Assembly (NCBI RefSeq): GCF_028682175.1
Contig: NZ_JANHKS010000001.1
Coordinates: 124,001-188,000 of the forward strand
Source of the DNA: Pseudomonas putida
Lineage (GTDB): Bacteria > Pseudomonadota > Gammaproteobacteria > Pseudomonadales > Pseudomonadaceae
Length of the DNA stretch: 64,000 nucleotides
Reading direction: 5' to 3'
The notes under the pieces were generated by a model, which saw only the letters and a list, made by a program, of their open reading frames with translations, searched no databases and was not told the origin of the DNA. Both the position numbers and the translations under genes were made by a program. Positions within the stretch are counted from its first letter, which is position 1. Every line of letters begins with the position of its first letter. Shown here one piece after another: positions 36,682 to 45,610 of this stretch.

Positions 36682-37404
36682 ATGAAGAAACAAGTATTCA
36701 AACTAAGCCTCGCTATTCCTTCGGCACTAGCAACGCTTCTAGGATTCACACCGCAGGCTTACTCCAATGATACTCAATACATTGACCTGAACCACATTAT
36801 CACTAAGGACATGATCACTTTTCCTGGCACCAGCGAGGTTGATATCTATGCCAAGGAACCGCGTTACGCCAATGGTGCTTACATCGACAGCATCAGAATG
36901 TATGGAATCACTTCAACATATATCGATGCCCCATATCATGTGAGCGAACACGGCAAGAAAATATCCGAGCTGTCACTCGAAGATCTGGCTGATCTTCCGA
37001 TCATTGTTATTCCCAAGGCGAAAAACGGGAAAACCTTTGAAATTCAGGACTTCCGAGGTTCAGATGTCAAAGGAAAGGCCGTGCTCCTCCACACCGGTGA
37101 AGACAGCAATTTTGGGAAGGTCAACTACGGTCAGGACTACCCCTACTTGTCGACAGCTGCGGCAACCTGGTTGGTGCAGCATAAGGCTAAGCTCGTTGGC
37201 ATCGATGCTCCTCTGATCGACAATTTTCACGATTCAAGCGCAGTACCCGCCCACGATATTCTTCTGGGCAACGGCATTACCGTTGCTGAGGACATGACCA
37301 ATATCATGGCCGCGTCGGGCAAGAAAGCCACGCTGACTGCCATCCCTCCTCGGGTGGAGATGGCGAGTTTCCCGGCGCGTATTTTTGCGAAGATCACTCA
37401 CTAA
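36682..37404 (+). CDS. Exported cyclase-family protein with altered metal site
   Basis: 240 residues. A signal peptide (about residues 1-28, ending AYS) predicts export to the periplasm. The fold is recognised from IDLNHIITKDM near the mature N-terminus and from AHDILLGNGITVAEDMTNI, which matches kynurenine-formamidase-type enzymes. The metal motif HxGTHxDxPxH reads ITSTYIDAPYH (residues 76-86): the first two histidine ligands are Ile and Tyr, leaving D82 and H86. It may be inactive, use other ligands, or serve as a binding protein. SD AGGA six bases before ATG 36682. Confidence 0.82.
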   Translation: MKKQVFKLSLAIPSALATLLGFTPQAYSNDTQYIDLNHIITKDMITFPGTSEVDIYAKEPRYANGAYIDSIRMYGITSTYIDAPYHVSEHGKKISELSLEDLADLPIIVIPKAKNGKTFEIQDFRGSDVKGKAVLLHTGEDSNFGKVNYGQDYPYLSTAAATWLVQHKAKLVGIDAPLIDNFHDSSAVPAHDILLGNGITVAEDMTNIMAASGKKATLTAIPPRVEMASFPARIFAKITH

Positions 37405-37415
37405 TCGCCTCACTC

Positions 37416-37450
37416 ATTGCGAGACCGGTGCCTAAGCACTGTCTCGCAAT
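37416..37450. terminator. Hairpin terminator between convergent genes
   Basis: ATTGCGAGAC (37416-37425) and GTCTCGCAAT (37441-37450) are exact reverse complements; the loop contains a further GTGC/GCAC stem. It lies 12 nt after the exported cyclase gene. The T-run is short (TTTGA), so efficiency is uncertain. Confidence 0.6.
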
Positions 37451-37593
37451 TTGACCCAGAAGCAACGATACAAGAAGCGGGAATCTTCCCTAGCCATGAT
37501 GGCTTGCTGTTCCTCCTTTACTTTCGGTTCGCTCAATCAGTCATGACTGATCGAGCGCGTGCATGCCATGGTGTCTTGGAAGCCTTTTAAGAG

Positions 37594-38559
37594 TCAGTTC
37601 AGCTCAAGGAGGTCAGCGATCAACTCTTTGACTGTCGGATTTGACTTGATGACGTCGATACCGGTGTTGACGGATACGATCCCTTCATCCAAATCACCTG
37701 CGAGCATGCTAGGGCGCAGGCCACCCAATTTTCGGATCTCAAGATCCAGATCGAGCGTGTTCTGCTTATCCAGATACAGGGCAGCGAGGCGATCAGAAGT
37801 GCGCGTACGAATTGAACGCTGCAGTGGAGACACGGACTGCATATCGGCGTAACCCGAGGTGATGATCATGTTCTTAACGTTATCGGCGGCTGGCGACTCT
37901 TGGGTGACAATAAACCGAGTACCGATGTACACGCCCTCAGCGCCAAGCGCGAAAGCAGCTTTGACACCACGACGATCGTTGATCCCCCCAGTAGCCATCA
38001 CTGGAACCCTGACGGCATCGACCATCGTTGGAACAACGGTGAAGGTGCCAAGCGCACTGGCGGGAATCAGGCCGCCCTCGTCGTAACCCGTTGCGACCAG
38101 TACATCAGCGCCCAGGGCCTCAGCTTGACGCATGTTGGCCACGGTCGGTGTCAGCGGGCGGTGAATGATGATGCCGTCCAGTTCCTTCATGAAACCAAAC
38201 GCCTGCTCGCAAGCATTACCCACCGAGACGAAGTGCCTCACCCCTTCATCAGACGCCATCCGCACCCATTTTTGAGTGAACTCGTCCAGCGACTCATCAC
38301 TCATGAGGAGCACATTCAGACCAAACGGCTTGTCGGTCAGCGTGAGCACTTTGCGAATCTCGCTGCGCATTCTCTCAATCGTTTCGTCCGGGTCTTTCGC
38401 GAGCGTGCTGTAGCCAGCGTTAGGGCCCAAAACGCCCAGGCCACCTGCTTCCGACACCGCTGCAACAAGACGCGCGTCGGTGACCCAAGACATGGGAGCC
38501 TGAATCAATGGGAACTTGATGCCCAGCATTCTGGCGACCCGTGAACCTTCGTAAGCCAT
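37594..38559 (-). CDS. Nitronate monooxygenase / 2-nitropropane dioxygenase-like flavoprotein
   Basis: 321 residues, TIM-barrel FMN enzyme. N-terminal GIKFPLIQAPMSWVTD, GGLGVLGPNAGY, and the phosphate-binding PVMATGGINDRRGV...GAEGVYIGTRF typical of the NMO family. Family members oxidise alkyl nitronates or act as FMN enoyl reductases (FabK-like). The ATG at 38559 is used; the SD is weak. Divergent from the LysR gene, with a dyad between them. Its place in region C is not obvious. Confidence 0.88.
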   Translation of the reverse strand: MAYEGSRVARMLGIKFPLIQAPMSWVTDARLVAAVSEAGGLGVLGPNAGYSTLAKDPDETIERMRSEIRKVLTLTDKPFGLNVLLMSDESLDEFTQKWVRMASDEGVRHFVSVGNACEQAFGFMKELDGIIIHRPLTPTVANMRQAEALGADVLVATGYDEGGLIPASALGTFTVVPTMVDAVRVPVMATGGINDRRGVKAAFALGAEGVYIGTRFIVTQESPAADNVKNMIITSGYADMQSVSPLQRSIRTRTSDRLAALYLDKQNTLDLDLEIRKLGGLRPSMLAGDLDEGIVSVNTGIDVIKSNPTVKELIADLLELN

Positions 38560-38905
38560 CAAAAAAATTCTCGTTCAAATGTTAGGAAAATGATTTGCCT
38601 AGCAGGCCAAGGCCATCGATCTGACGGGATCACTCTTTCCCATAAACGGGAGCGCTTCTCACGGGGCTCAATAGGTGCTCGCTCGCACCTGAAGGAGGAG
38701 GACATCCTCACCGCTGTCGTCACCCTGCCCGTGATAGGCGGTGCACACCAGTGAACAGCGCCTAGTGAATTACTAATCCCTACCGGCATGATTTATCTAC
38801 GAGGTTACGCGGCCACGAACGATTGCGGAATTCATACACAATGAACTACTTTGTTATAAATATTCGAAACTATTACTGCAAGTTCTAGGGGGCTAGGGGG
38901 TCAGC
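38560..38905. other. Divergent NMO/lysR control region
   Basis: 346 nt, AT-rich close to lysR. No gene seen. Contains the T-N11-A dyad at 38831-38845 and a TATAAAT element just after it. Confidence 0.5.
38831..38845. promoter_or_regulatory. Candidate LysR box
   Basis: TTCAT-ACACA-ATGAA, a perfect 5-bp dyad whose core is T-N11-A, the LysR-type recognition form. It is 61 bp upstream of the lysR GTG and in the divergent NMO promoter region, where autoregulatory sites normally lie. Confidence 0.55.
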
Positions 38906-39826
38906 GTGGACTTCATTCAAAAGCTGAAGGTCTTCAGCGCCGTTGTGGAATACGAAAGCTTCGCCAAGGCAGCCGAATCCCTGAGGCTCACTCGGCCGAG
39001 CGTAACCATCGCGCTGAATGAGTTGGAAAAAGAGGTTGGCGTCAGGCTGCTCCATCGTACTACTCGACGCACAACGCTCACTGGGGATGGCCGCGCATAC
39101 CTGGATCAAGCGAGAGCAACGTTGAATGCGGTAGACGAGGCACGAAGCTTCTTCAGCGCCAATGTGCTTGAACCATCCGGCAAGTTGAGGGTGGATATGA
39201 GCAACTCCATTGCCAAGTCAGTGATCATCCCTAACATTGACCGTTTCTTGGCCCTCTATCCTAAAGTGGAGTTAGCGCTGGGGATTAGCGATCAGCAGGT
39301 TGACCTAGTAGCAGAGAGTGTTGACTGCGTCTTGAGGGTGGGAGAGCTGGCCTCCACCAGCTTGGTAAGTCGTCTCGTTCACAACACGCCGACCGTGACA
39401 TGTGCCTCACCAGCTTATCTAGAAAAACACGGCGCACCGCAGACGCTGAGCGATCTGGAGAAACATGCAGGAATCGTCTATTTCCACGGACGCAATCGCA
39501 AGGTCAAGGAGTGGCAGTTCATAGTGAAGGGCAAAATACAGTCAATCCGGATGAAGCCGGCGTTGATGACCAATGACCACGAAGCCTATGTGGATTGCGC
39601 GGTGAAGGGGCTGGGGTTGGCCCAGGTCGGGAGTCTGGGCATACAGGAAGAGTTGGCAGCAGGGCGTCTCGTGCCGGTGCTCACCCATGTGGACGCCAGC
39701 ACAATGCCTGTCAGTGTGCTCTACCCTGCCCGCAACCAACTACCTCCAAAGGTGAGAGCATTCATCGACTGGACGATGGAGATCTTCGCCGAGTATGCGC
39801 AAGACCAAACCACCACATCCAGATAG
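38906..39826 (+). CDS. LysR family regulator
   Basis: 306 residues. N-terminal HTH (SFAKAAESLRLTRPSVTIALNELEKEVGVRLLHRTTRRTTLT) and a C-terminal periplasmic-binding-type effector domain with PSGKLRVDM linker, of the CrgA/DmlR group. GTG 38906 follows AGGGGGTCAGC. Divergent from the NMO gene; likely controls it and perhaps the rest of region C. Confidence 0.9.
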   Translation: MDFIQKLKVFSAVVEYESFAKAAESLRLTRPSVTIALNELEKEVGVRLLHRTTRRTTLTGDGRAYLDQARATLNAVDEARSFFSANVLEPSGKLRVDMSNSIAKSVIIPNIDRFLALYPKVELALGISDQQVDLVAESVDCVLRVGELASTSLVSRLVHNTPTVTCASPAYLEKHGAPQTLSDLEKHAGIVYFHGRNRKVKEWQFIVKGKIQSIRMKPALMTNDHEAYVDCAVKGLGLAQVGSLGIQEELAAGRLVPVLTHVDASTMPVSVLYPARNQLPPKVRAFIDWTMEIFAEYAQDQTTTSR

Positions 39827-39829
39827 CCG

Positions 39830-39851
39830 AAAGAGCTCATGGCGGCTCTTT
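39830..39851 (+). terminator. Intrinsic terminator after lysR
   Basis: AAAGAGC-TCATGGCG-GCTCTTT followed by T; the stem starts four bases after the lysR stop codon. Short T-tract. Confidence 0.6.
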
Positions 39852-40041
39852 TCCACATGGAACAAGGATCGCCTTACAGATGCATTCTGGCTGCGCCAAG
39901 CACAAACCAGCTTCTTCGCTCGCTGGTAGATCTTTGCGACACCACAATTGGTGTGCGTACAATCACTTCGGGTGCGTAAGGCGATGTGCCGATCCGCAGG
40001 TTAAAGTTCTACGCTGGTCGGGCCGCTAGCGAGGAATAGCC

Positions 40042-41394
40042 GTGCCCGCGCCCAACACGCCTGCATCAAACGTCATACCTCGTCCGCAAATCCTCACAAG
40101 CCAAACCCTGGCCGCCGTAGAGCGTTTCAGCCATATCGAAGCCGTCAGCGGTGTCGTTCTTGTGATCGCGGCCATTGCTGCGCTGCTTTGGGCGAACAGT
40201 TCGATCAGCCTCTCTTATGGGGACTTCTGGCACACTCAAGTGAGTATCACCTTCGGATCTCTCAGCTTGGGCCAGTCCTTACACTTTCTGGTCAACGACG
40301 GCCTAATGACCATTTTTTTCCTGGTGGTGGGGATGGAGATTCGACAGGAAATTCAAGACGGAGCCCTATCCAATGCAAAATTGGCAACGCTGCCTCTTGG
40401 AGCGGCGTTGGGGGGAGTGCTGGTTCCTGCTGGAATTTACCTTGCGTACAACGTGGGGACTGACTCGGCTCATGGTTGGGCAGTGCCTACCGCGACAGAC
40501 ATTGCATTCGCTGTGGGCGTACTCGCCCTGCTGGGCAAATCGATTCCTGCCAACCTGCGAGTTTTCCTGCTGGCCTTAGCGATCATCGACGACATTGCGG
40601 CGATCCTTATCATCGCGGTGTTCTATACCACCAGCCTGAACTTTACAGGCCTGGGAATCGCGGGTGTTGGCCTTGCGCTTGTATTCACAATGCAACGGAT
40701 GGGGATAGGCTCGGCGTGGCCCTATCTCGTGCCTGGCGCGATCATGTGGAGCGGCCTGCTTAACTTGGGCGTTCATCCCACCCTGGCTGGCGTGGTACTG
40801 GGACTTATCACACCGGTACGATCAGCGCCATCTCGTGAACGACCGTTGGAGATCATGTCGAAGGCCTTCCACGACCTCACCCACCGGGTAGGTGAAGGCG
40901 AGAAGAAAGTCTCGGCCCCGCTCAAGCAGATCCGCTTCGCAGAGCGGGAAGTTATCCCTCCTGTGCAGCGTATTCAGGAGCGCCTACACCCATGGGTCGC
41001 GTTCGTCATCATGCCACTCTTCGCCCTGGCGAATGCTGGGGTGAATCTGCACGGTGCCCATCTGGGTGAGACTACTGCAATCCCAGTTGTCCTCGGTGTG
41101 GTCATGGCGTTGGTGCTGGGCAAACCCATCGGAGTCATGCTCGCCACCTTCGTTTTGGTTCGCTCGGGACTTTGCAGACTGCCAGACCGTGTTACATGGG
41201 GGGGTGTCACACTGGTTGGGCTGCTCGCGGGTATAGGCTTCACGATGTCGATTTTCATCGCGGGCCTCGCGTTTAACGATGCACACTTGCTGGCAGCAGC
41301 TAAATTGAGCGTGCTCTGTGCCTCCACAGCGTCCGCAACTATCGGGCTGCTATGGGGCATGTGGTATTTCAAAAGGCGAACTATCACGAAATAA
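40042..41394 (+). CDS. nhaA: Na+/H+ antiporter NhaA
   Basis: 450 residues, 11-12 membrane helices. NhaA landmarks: the FLVVGMEIRQEI segment, TDIAFAVGVLALLG, and the ion-binding AIIDDIAAILIIAVFYT double aspartate. An inner-membrane antiporter for Na+ and pH homeostasis. GTG 40042 with GAGGAATAGCC. The N-terminus has an extra hydrophilic stretch of about 30 residues compared with E. coli NhaA, and the family insertion around residues 260-310 is charged. Confidence 0.95.
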   Translation: MPAPNTPASNVIPRPQILTSQTLAAVERFSHIEAVSGVVLVIAAIAALLWANSSISLSYGDFWHTQVSITFGSLSLGQSLHFLVNDGLMTIFFLVVGMEIRQEIQDGALSNAKLATLPLGAALGGVLVPAGIYLAYNVGTDSAHGWAVPTATDIAFAVGVLALLGKSIPANLRVFLLALAIIDDIAAILIIAVFYTTSLNFTGLGIAGVGLALVFTMQRMGIGSAWPYLVPGAIMWSGLLNLGVHPTLAGVVLGLITPVRSAPSRERPLEIMSKAFHDLTHRVGEGEKKVSAPLKQIRFAEREVIPPVQRIQERLHPWVAFVIMPLFALANAGVNLHGAHLGETTAIPVVLGVVMALVLGKPIGVMLATFVLVRSGLCRLPDRVTWGGVTLVGLLAGIGFTMSIFIAGLAFNDAHLLAAAKLSVLCASTASATIGLLWGMWYFKRRTITK

Positions 41395-41449
41395 CTTTCA
41401 CTGCCGTGGGCTGTCCATTCTGCCTGTCCAACAACTTTGGGTATTTCAC

Positions 41450-42727
41450 ATGACAGCTCGTTGGCACTGGTTGGCGATTCGACTGACGAAGCGGCTCTGG
41501 TTCAGGGCTTCGCTTTTTTCCGTGCTAGGAGTTGCTACCGCGTTGCTTGCCGTTGTTTTCGACGGCAGCATCCCACCCTCTTTGTCCACCCGAATCGGGG
41601 CGGATGCGGTGGACAACATACTGAGCATCATTGCTTCCAGCATGCTCGCAGTCACGACGTTCTCGTTGAGTACCATGGTGTCCGCTTATAGCGCGGCTAG
41701 CAGCGGGGTAACGCCTCGTGCAACAACATTGGTAATGGAAGACACCACAACCCAGAATGCTCTGGCGACCTTTATCGGTTCGTTTCTGTTCAGCCTAGTT
41801 GGCATCATCGCGCTAAGCACTGGGGTCTATGGCGCCGAGGGACGCGCCTTTCTCTTCGCGGTCACGATAGTGGTGATTATCCTGATCGTGTACACGCTCC
41901 TGCGGTGGATCGACCACTTGTCCCGGCTGGGCAGGGTCGGTGAAACCATAGACCGTGTGGAAAGCGCAGCGCTGGAAGCGCTCAACCACCGAGTCGAGTG
42001 GCCTTACCTCGGTGGATCAGCCTATCCAGCTCCCTTGGCTATTCCGACCGACTTGGACTTTGTGCCGAGCGAAGACACTGGATACATCCAGCACATTGAT
42101 GTGCAAGCGCTGGGAGCCATTGCTACCGCGCATCAGCTTCGAATCTACGTCGAAGTGCTTCCTGGCAGCTTTGTCCATATGGGGATGCATCTCGCAAAGA
42201 TCGACGGGCTTCCTCCCGAAGCAGATGCTCACGCCGATATCAAAGGGAGGATCCTTCAAACGCTGACAATAGGTATTAGGCGGACATTCGAACACGATCC
42301 TCGTTTCGGGCTTTCCGTGCTTTCTGAAATTGCATCCCGCGCCCTTTCGCCGGCGGTCAACGATCCTGGAACTGCGATTGACGTCATCGGACGCGGTATT
42401 CGAATCATGACCTGTTGGGGTCAGATGCACGTCCGCTCTACCTCAGAGGTAATGCCTGGCTGCGAGCGAATCTTCCTGAAAAGCCTACGTATCTACGATT
42501 TATTTGATGATTTCTTTGGGCCTATCAGCAGAGATGGCGCAGCCCTTATGGAAGTGAATATTCGCCTGCTTAAAGCTCTGCGCAGCCTCACCCAAATAAA
42601 CCCTGCGCTCTTTGGAGATGTTTGCGCGGTGCACGCCGCTAATCTGGTCAAACGATCAGATGTCAAGCTGACGTTGCAGTATGAGAAAGACCAGCTCGTC
42701 TCATTGGCCAATATGATCAAGCCCTAA
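41450..42727 (+). CDS. DUF2254 family membrane protein
   Basis: 425 residues. Hydrophobic helices near residues 20-35, 55-75, 105-130 and 137-155, then a long soluble C-terminal part containing GYIQHID, PGSFV and RTFEHDPRFGLSVLSEIASRALSPAVNDPGTAI, which is the DUF2254 signature. Function unknown, inner membrane. It starts 55 nt after nhaA; ATG 41450 has no strong SD. May be cotranscribed with nhaA. Confidence 0.85.
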   Translation: MTARWHWLAIRLTKRLWFRASLFSVLGVATALLAVVFDGSIPPSLSTRIGADAVDNILSIIASSMLAVTTFSLSTMVSAYSAASSGVTPRATTLVMEDTTTQNALATFIGSFLFSLVGIIALSTGVYGAEGRAFLFAVTIVVIILIVYTLLRWIDHLSRLGRVGETIDRVESAALEALNHRVEWPYLGGSAYPAPLAIPTDLDFVPSEDTGYIQHIDVQALGAIATAHQLRIYVEVLPGSFVHMGMHLAKIDGLPPEADAHADIKGRILQTLTIGIRRTFEHDPRFGLSVLSEIASRALSPAVNDPGTAIDVIGRGIRIMTCWGQMHVRSTSEVMPGCERIFLKSLRIYDLFDDFFGPISRDGAALMEVNIRLLKALRSLTQINPALFGDVCAVHAANLVKRSDVKLTLQYEKDQLVSLANMIKP

Positions 42728-42948
42728 GATCATGATGATTGGCGTGCACCAACGGCTTTCAGCGGCGTGCTCAGGGCTACCGATGAAGGTAGGTGAACCC
42801 TATTGTCTAGATCAGCGCCCCTTTTCTCAGGCCCACTGAATTTGCCCCACAGAGAAGATATCTGTGCCATGCACAACGGAGCTATAAGCGGTCACAAAGG
42901 TCGGACTAAAATAATATCTCCCTCTCTGACCGCTTAGGATGATGCGAA

Positions 42949-43257
42949 GTGATAGAGCTGATATTCGTACTGATGTGCACCTGCTGGGGCCTGATGCTTG
43001 GTTCAGTACTGGTCGTGACACTGACAACAGTAGGCCGTTTGGTGGATGTACTGCTGCCCTCGTCATCTCCTCTGTCAAGATTCGCGGCTCATTGGATGGC
43101 AGCGTGCACGAGCCTAGTAGCCCTGCACATCGAGTATGTGAATGAAGACGTCATTGGTCGCCACCCATTCGCTGCATTAGGATTTTATGCTGGCGTAGCC
43201 GTAGCCTTTGGTTTGAGGCCCGCGCAGTGGCGGGCGATATTGAGGCAGCTCGGTTAG
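42949..43257 (+). CDS. Small membrane protein, unknown function
   Basis: 102 residues, with hydrophobic stretches at about residues 3-25, 45-60 and 74-88. GTG 42949 has AGGA nine bases upstream. No family recognised. Converges with the next membrane-protein gene (8 nt between stops). Confidence 0.55.
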   Translation: MIELIFVLMCTCWGLMLGSVLVVTLTTVGRLVDVLLPSSSPLSRFAAHWMAACTSLVALHIEYVNEDVIGRHPFAALGFYAGVAVAFGLRPAQWRAILRQLG

Positions 43258-43265
43258 CGACCTGC

Positions 43266-43958
43266 CTAGCGATGTTGCGATGCTTGTCGATGTTGATTCG
43301 AGTAAGAAGCCTCAGCATTGAGGTCATTTATGGTTGACGGCTTTGCGAAGGCAGATCGCTGAGCGAGAAAATATTCGATGCCCGCAGCCAACCACATCGA
43401 ATACGTCAGTAGCTCAATTCCTTCCTCTGCAGCTGTCTTAGCCAGCCTGGCGTAGCCATCCTCAAGAATGATATGCCACAAGGCGCCGGTGCCAAAGATT
43501 CGGGAAAAAATCAAAACCCCGAGCCCAGTCGCTAGAGAACCAAACATCGGCGTGCTTGTGAACGCCGCCAGCGCCTCGAAAGAATTCTTTCCGTTTCCAG
43601 GTTTGAAGGCTTTCCAGATACTGACCATCGCAATCGCACAAAATGGCCAACACCAAGCGCTATGACTGATTGGATCGAAAAGACCATCCAACTCGCGCAT
43701 GAGGAGGCAAGCGAAAAAGCCACCGGCGAGAATCTTGAAGCCACGTTCCGATGTCGCACCTGGAGCCGTCCAAAACAGCACTGCACATAAGAACAGCATG
43801 GTTTCCTGCGCGATCTCGGTAAACGAGATTTCGAGGATCTCGGTCTGAAATACTGCGAGATCTAACCAAAGCATCCCGAAGGCCAATCCCACCAGTCCTA
43901 TTCGAAGCAAAATGCCTAATGAGGCGCTAATCAATTGGCTGTGCGTCGCTTGGGGCAT
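43266..43958 (-). CDS. Integral membrane protein, unknown family
   Basis: 230 residues with five to six hydrophobic helices (about residues 13-32, 50-66, 75-90, 97-114, 135-155 and 180-197) and a hydrophilic C-terminal tail rich in Ser, Asn, Gln and His. ATG 43958 has AGGAAATCCGA. The composition is of a true membrane protein. Charged residues within helices (DGYARLAKTAAEEGIELL) suggest a functional site, but no family is recognised. Confidence 0.7.
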   Translation of the reverse strand: MPQATHSQLISASLGILLRIGLVGLAFGMLWLDLAVFQTEILEISFTEIAQETMLFLCAVLFWTAPGATSERGFKILAGGFFACLLMRELDGLFDPISHSAWCWPFCAIAMVSIWKAFKPGNGKNSFEALAAFTSTPMFGSLATGLGVLIFSRIFGTGALWHIILEDGYARLAKTAAEEGIELLTYSMWLAAGIEYFLAQRSAFAKPSTINDLNAEASYSNQHRQASQHR

Positions 43959-44794
43959 TCGGATTTCCTAAGGCTGCTTTAGAAGAGCTGCCCCTTGTAG
44001 CGAAATTTCACGAATTTTTCACATTTTTTTCATGAATGTTCGACATCCGATATTTCGATAGGGAGTGTCAGCTTGATGTGCTAGGAATGCGAAACACGTT
44101 TCATCTTGAAAACTGTATTTCTGAAACGGGGAGCTCCGCCAAAATCACACTTGTTAGATCGTTTGATCTAACGTGCTCGGCGGTCTGGCATTGGTATTCT
44201 GAGAAAGCACGTCGCACAGCCTGGCTGCTGAGCCCGCCCCCATGTCCATAACGCAATCCTAGGCATAGATAGCACTGCGTTCCCATGGCAGGGACGTTTG
44301 CAAGATCTGTAAGAGCTAAGAGATTCAATCGGGGAGAAGCGTTGCTTGGAAGACCCACGCCGGACTGCGCCCAGGATTAGCGAAGTCAGGTCGAAGTTAC
44401 CCTCCGATGGAGATGTCCACCCTACCCTTTCAAAGGAACCAGGCCCGTGAGCTCGGCCCAAGGCTTGAGCCCAAAGCGCTGATTAAGACATCCAACCCCG
44501 TGCTCAAAAGGTTGAGCCTGATGCATCTCTGATTGTTGTGCCTGGCATTGTCTACAAATGACCAATCCAGCGCTGAGCCGCCATCGCGAACTCCATTCGA
44601 GCAACCCGTCGCTGATTGTCATTGCCATTACCTCGTGAGCTCATCAACGGTTGAGTGTCGAAGAGTCAGGACGTTCAGATCGTTATCGAAAATAATGCAA
44701 TCAACTGCGCATCGCTATCCTTGCCCCAAACGATACCGCCGGGCATGATCGCCGAACCGTAGCCAGACTGGCTTTGGCTAACTGGAGAGATTGT
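43959..44794. other. 836-nt region without a convincing gene
   Basis: Contains the inverted repeat at 44153-44172 and T-rich sequence near 44010-44035. Short frames on both strands lack SDs and family likeness. The right end holds the leader of the RsbQ-like gene. Confidence 0.4.
44153..44172. promoter_or_regulatory. Perfect 8-bp inverted repeat
   Basis: GTTAGATC-GTTT-GATCTAAC. Could be an operator or a small hairpin; it has no flanking T-run and lies about 620 bp before the RsbQ-like gene. Confidence 0.35.
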
Positions 44795-45610
44795 ATGAGT
44801 GTTGAGCTGCGCAACAACGTGACCGTCGTCGGCGATGGCCCAGCGACGCTCATCTTTTCCCACGGTTTCGGCTGTGACCAGACCATGTGGAGCTATCTGT
44901 ACCAGCATTTCACAAGCAGGTTTCGAGTGGTCATGTACGACTTGGTAGGCGCGGGCCAGTCTGACCTCACCGCTTACAGCCGGGAGAAATACGGTTCATT
45001 GTCCGGATACGCGCACGATCTGGTGGAAATCATTAATCGATATGCGCTCGGCCCTGTCATTTTGGTGGGCCATTCTGTGAGCGCCATGATCGGCGCGCTA
45101 GCTGATCGTCTGCTGCCAGGAAAGATCACAGCGCACATCATGGTTGGGCCTTCTCCCTGCTACATCGACTCAGGTGACTACGTTGGTGGTTTCAAGCTTG
45201 AGGATATCCATTCCTTGCTCGACACCCTGGACAGCAACTATCTGGGTTGGTCGAGCACCATGGCGCCGGTCATCATGGGGGCTCCCGGACAGCCCAGCCT
45301 GAGTGCTGAGTTGACGAATAGTTTCTGCCGCACCGAACCGGAAATTGCGAAGCAGTTTGCGCGCGTGACCTTTATGTCCGACAACCGCAAAGACGTAGCA
45401 GGATTGCGCACGCCGACGCTGATTCTTCAATCGACTGAAGATCTGATCGCGCCAGTCGCTGTGGGCGAATACCTGCACGCGATCCTTCCTGATAGCACCT
45501 TATGCCTCGTACCTAATGTCGGTCATTGCCCCCACATGAGCGCACCCAGCGCCTGTACCGAAGCAATGGATAGGTTTCTGGAGCCATGGGTAGGCAAACA
45601 TGTCCCTTGA
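44795..45610 (+). CDS. RsbQ-type alpha/beta hydrolase
   Basis: 271 residues. Catalytic triad as in RsbQ/D14/KAI2: S94 in VGHSVSA, D216 in STEDLIAP, H244 in GHCPHMSAP; the FSHGFGCDQTMW oxyanion segment is near the start. ATG 44795 follows GGAGAG. In Bacillus subtilis RsbQ partners the PAS protein RsbP in energy-stress sensing. Here its last 11 bases overlap the start of a PAS histidine kinase gene, so the two are probably a hydrolase-sensor pair. The small-molecule ligand is unknown. Confidence 0.88.
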   Translation: MSVELRNNVTVVGDGPATLIFSHGFGCDQTMWSYLYQHFTSRFRVVMYDLVGAGQSDLTAYSREKYGSLSGYAHDLVEIINRYALGPVILVGHSVSAMIGALADRLLPGKITAHIMVGPSPCYIDSGDYVGGFKLEDIHSLLDTLDSNYLGWSSTMAPVIMGAPGQPSLSAELTNSFCRTEPEIAKQFARVTFMSDNRKDVAGLRTPTLILQSTEDLIAPVAVGEYLHAILPDSTLCLVPNVGHCPHMSAPSACTEAMDRFLEPWVGKHVP

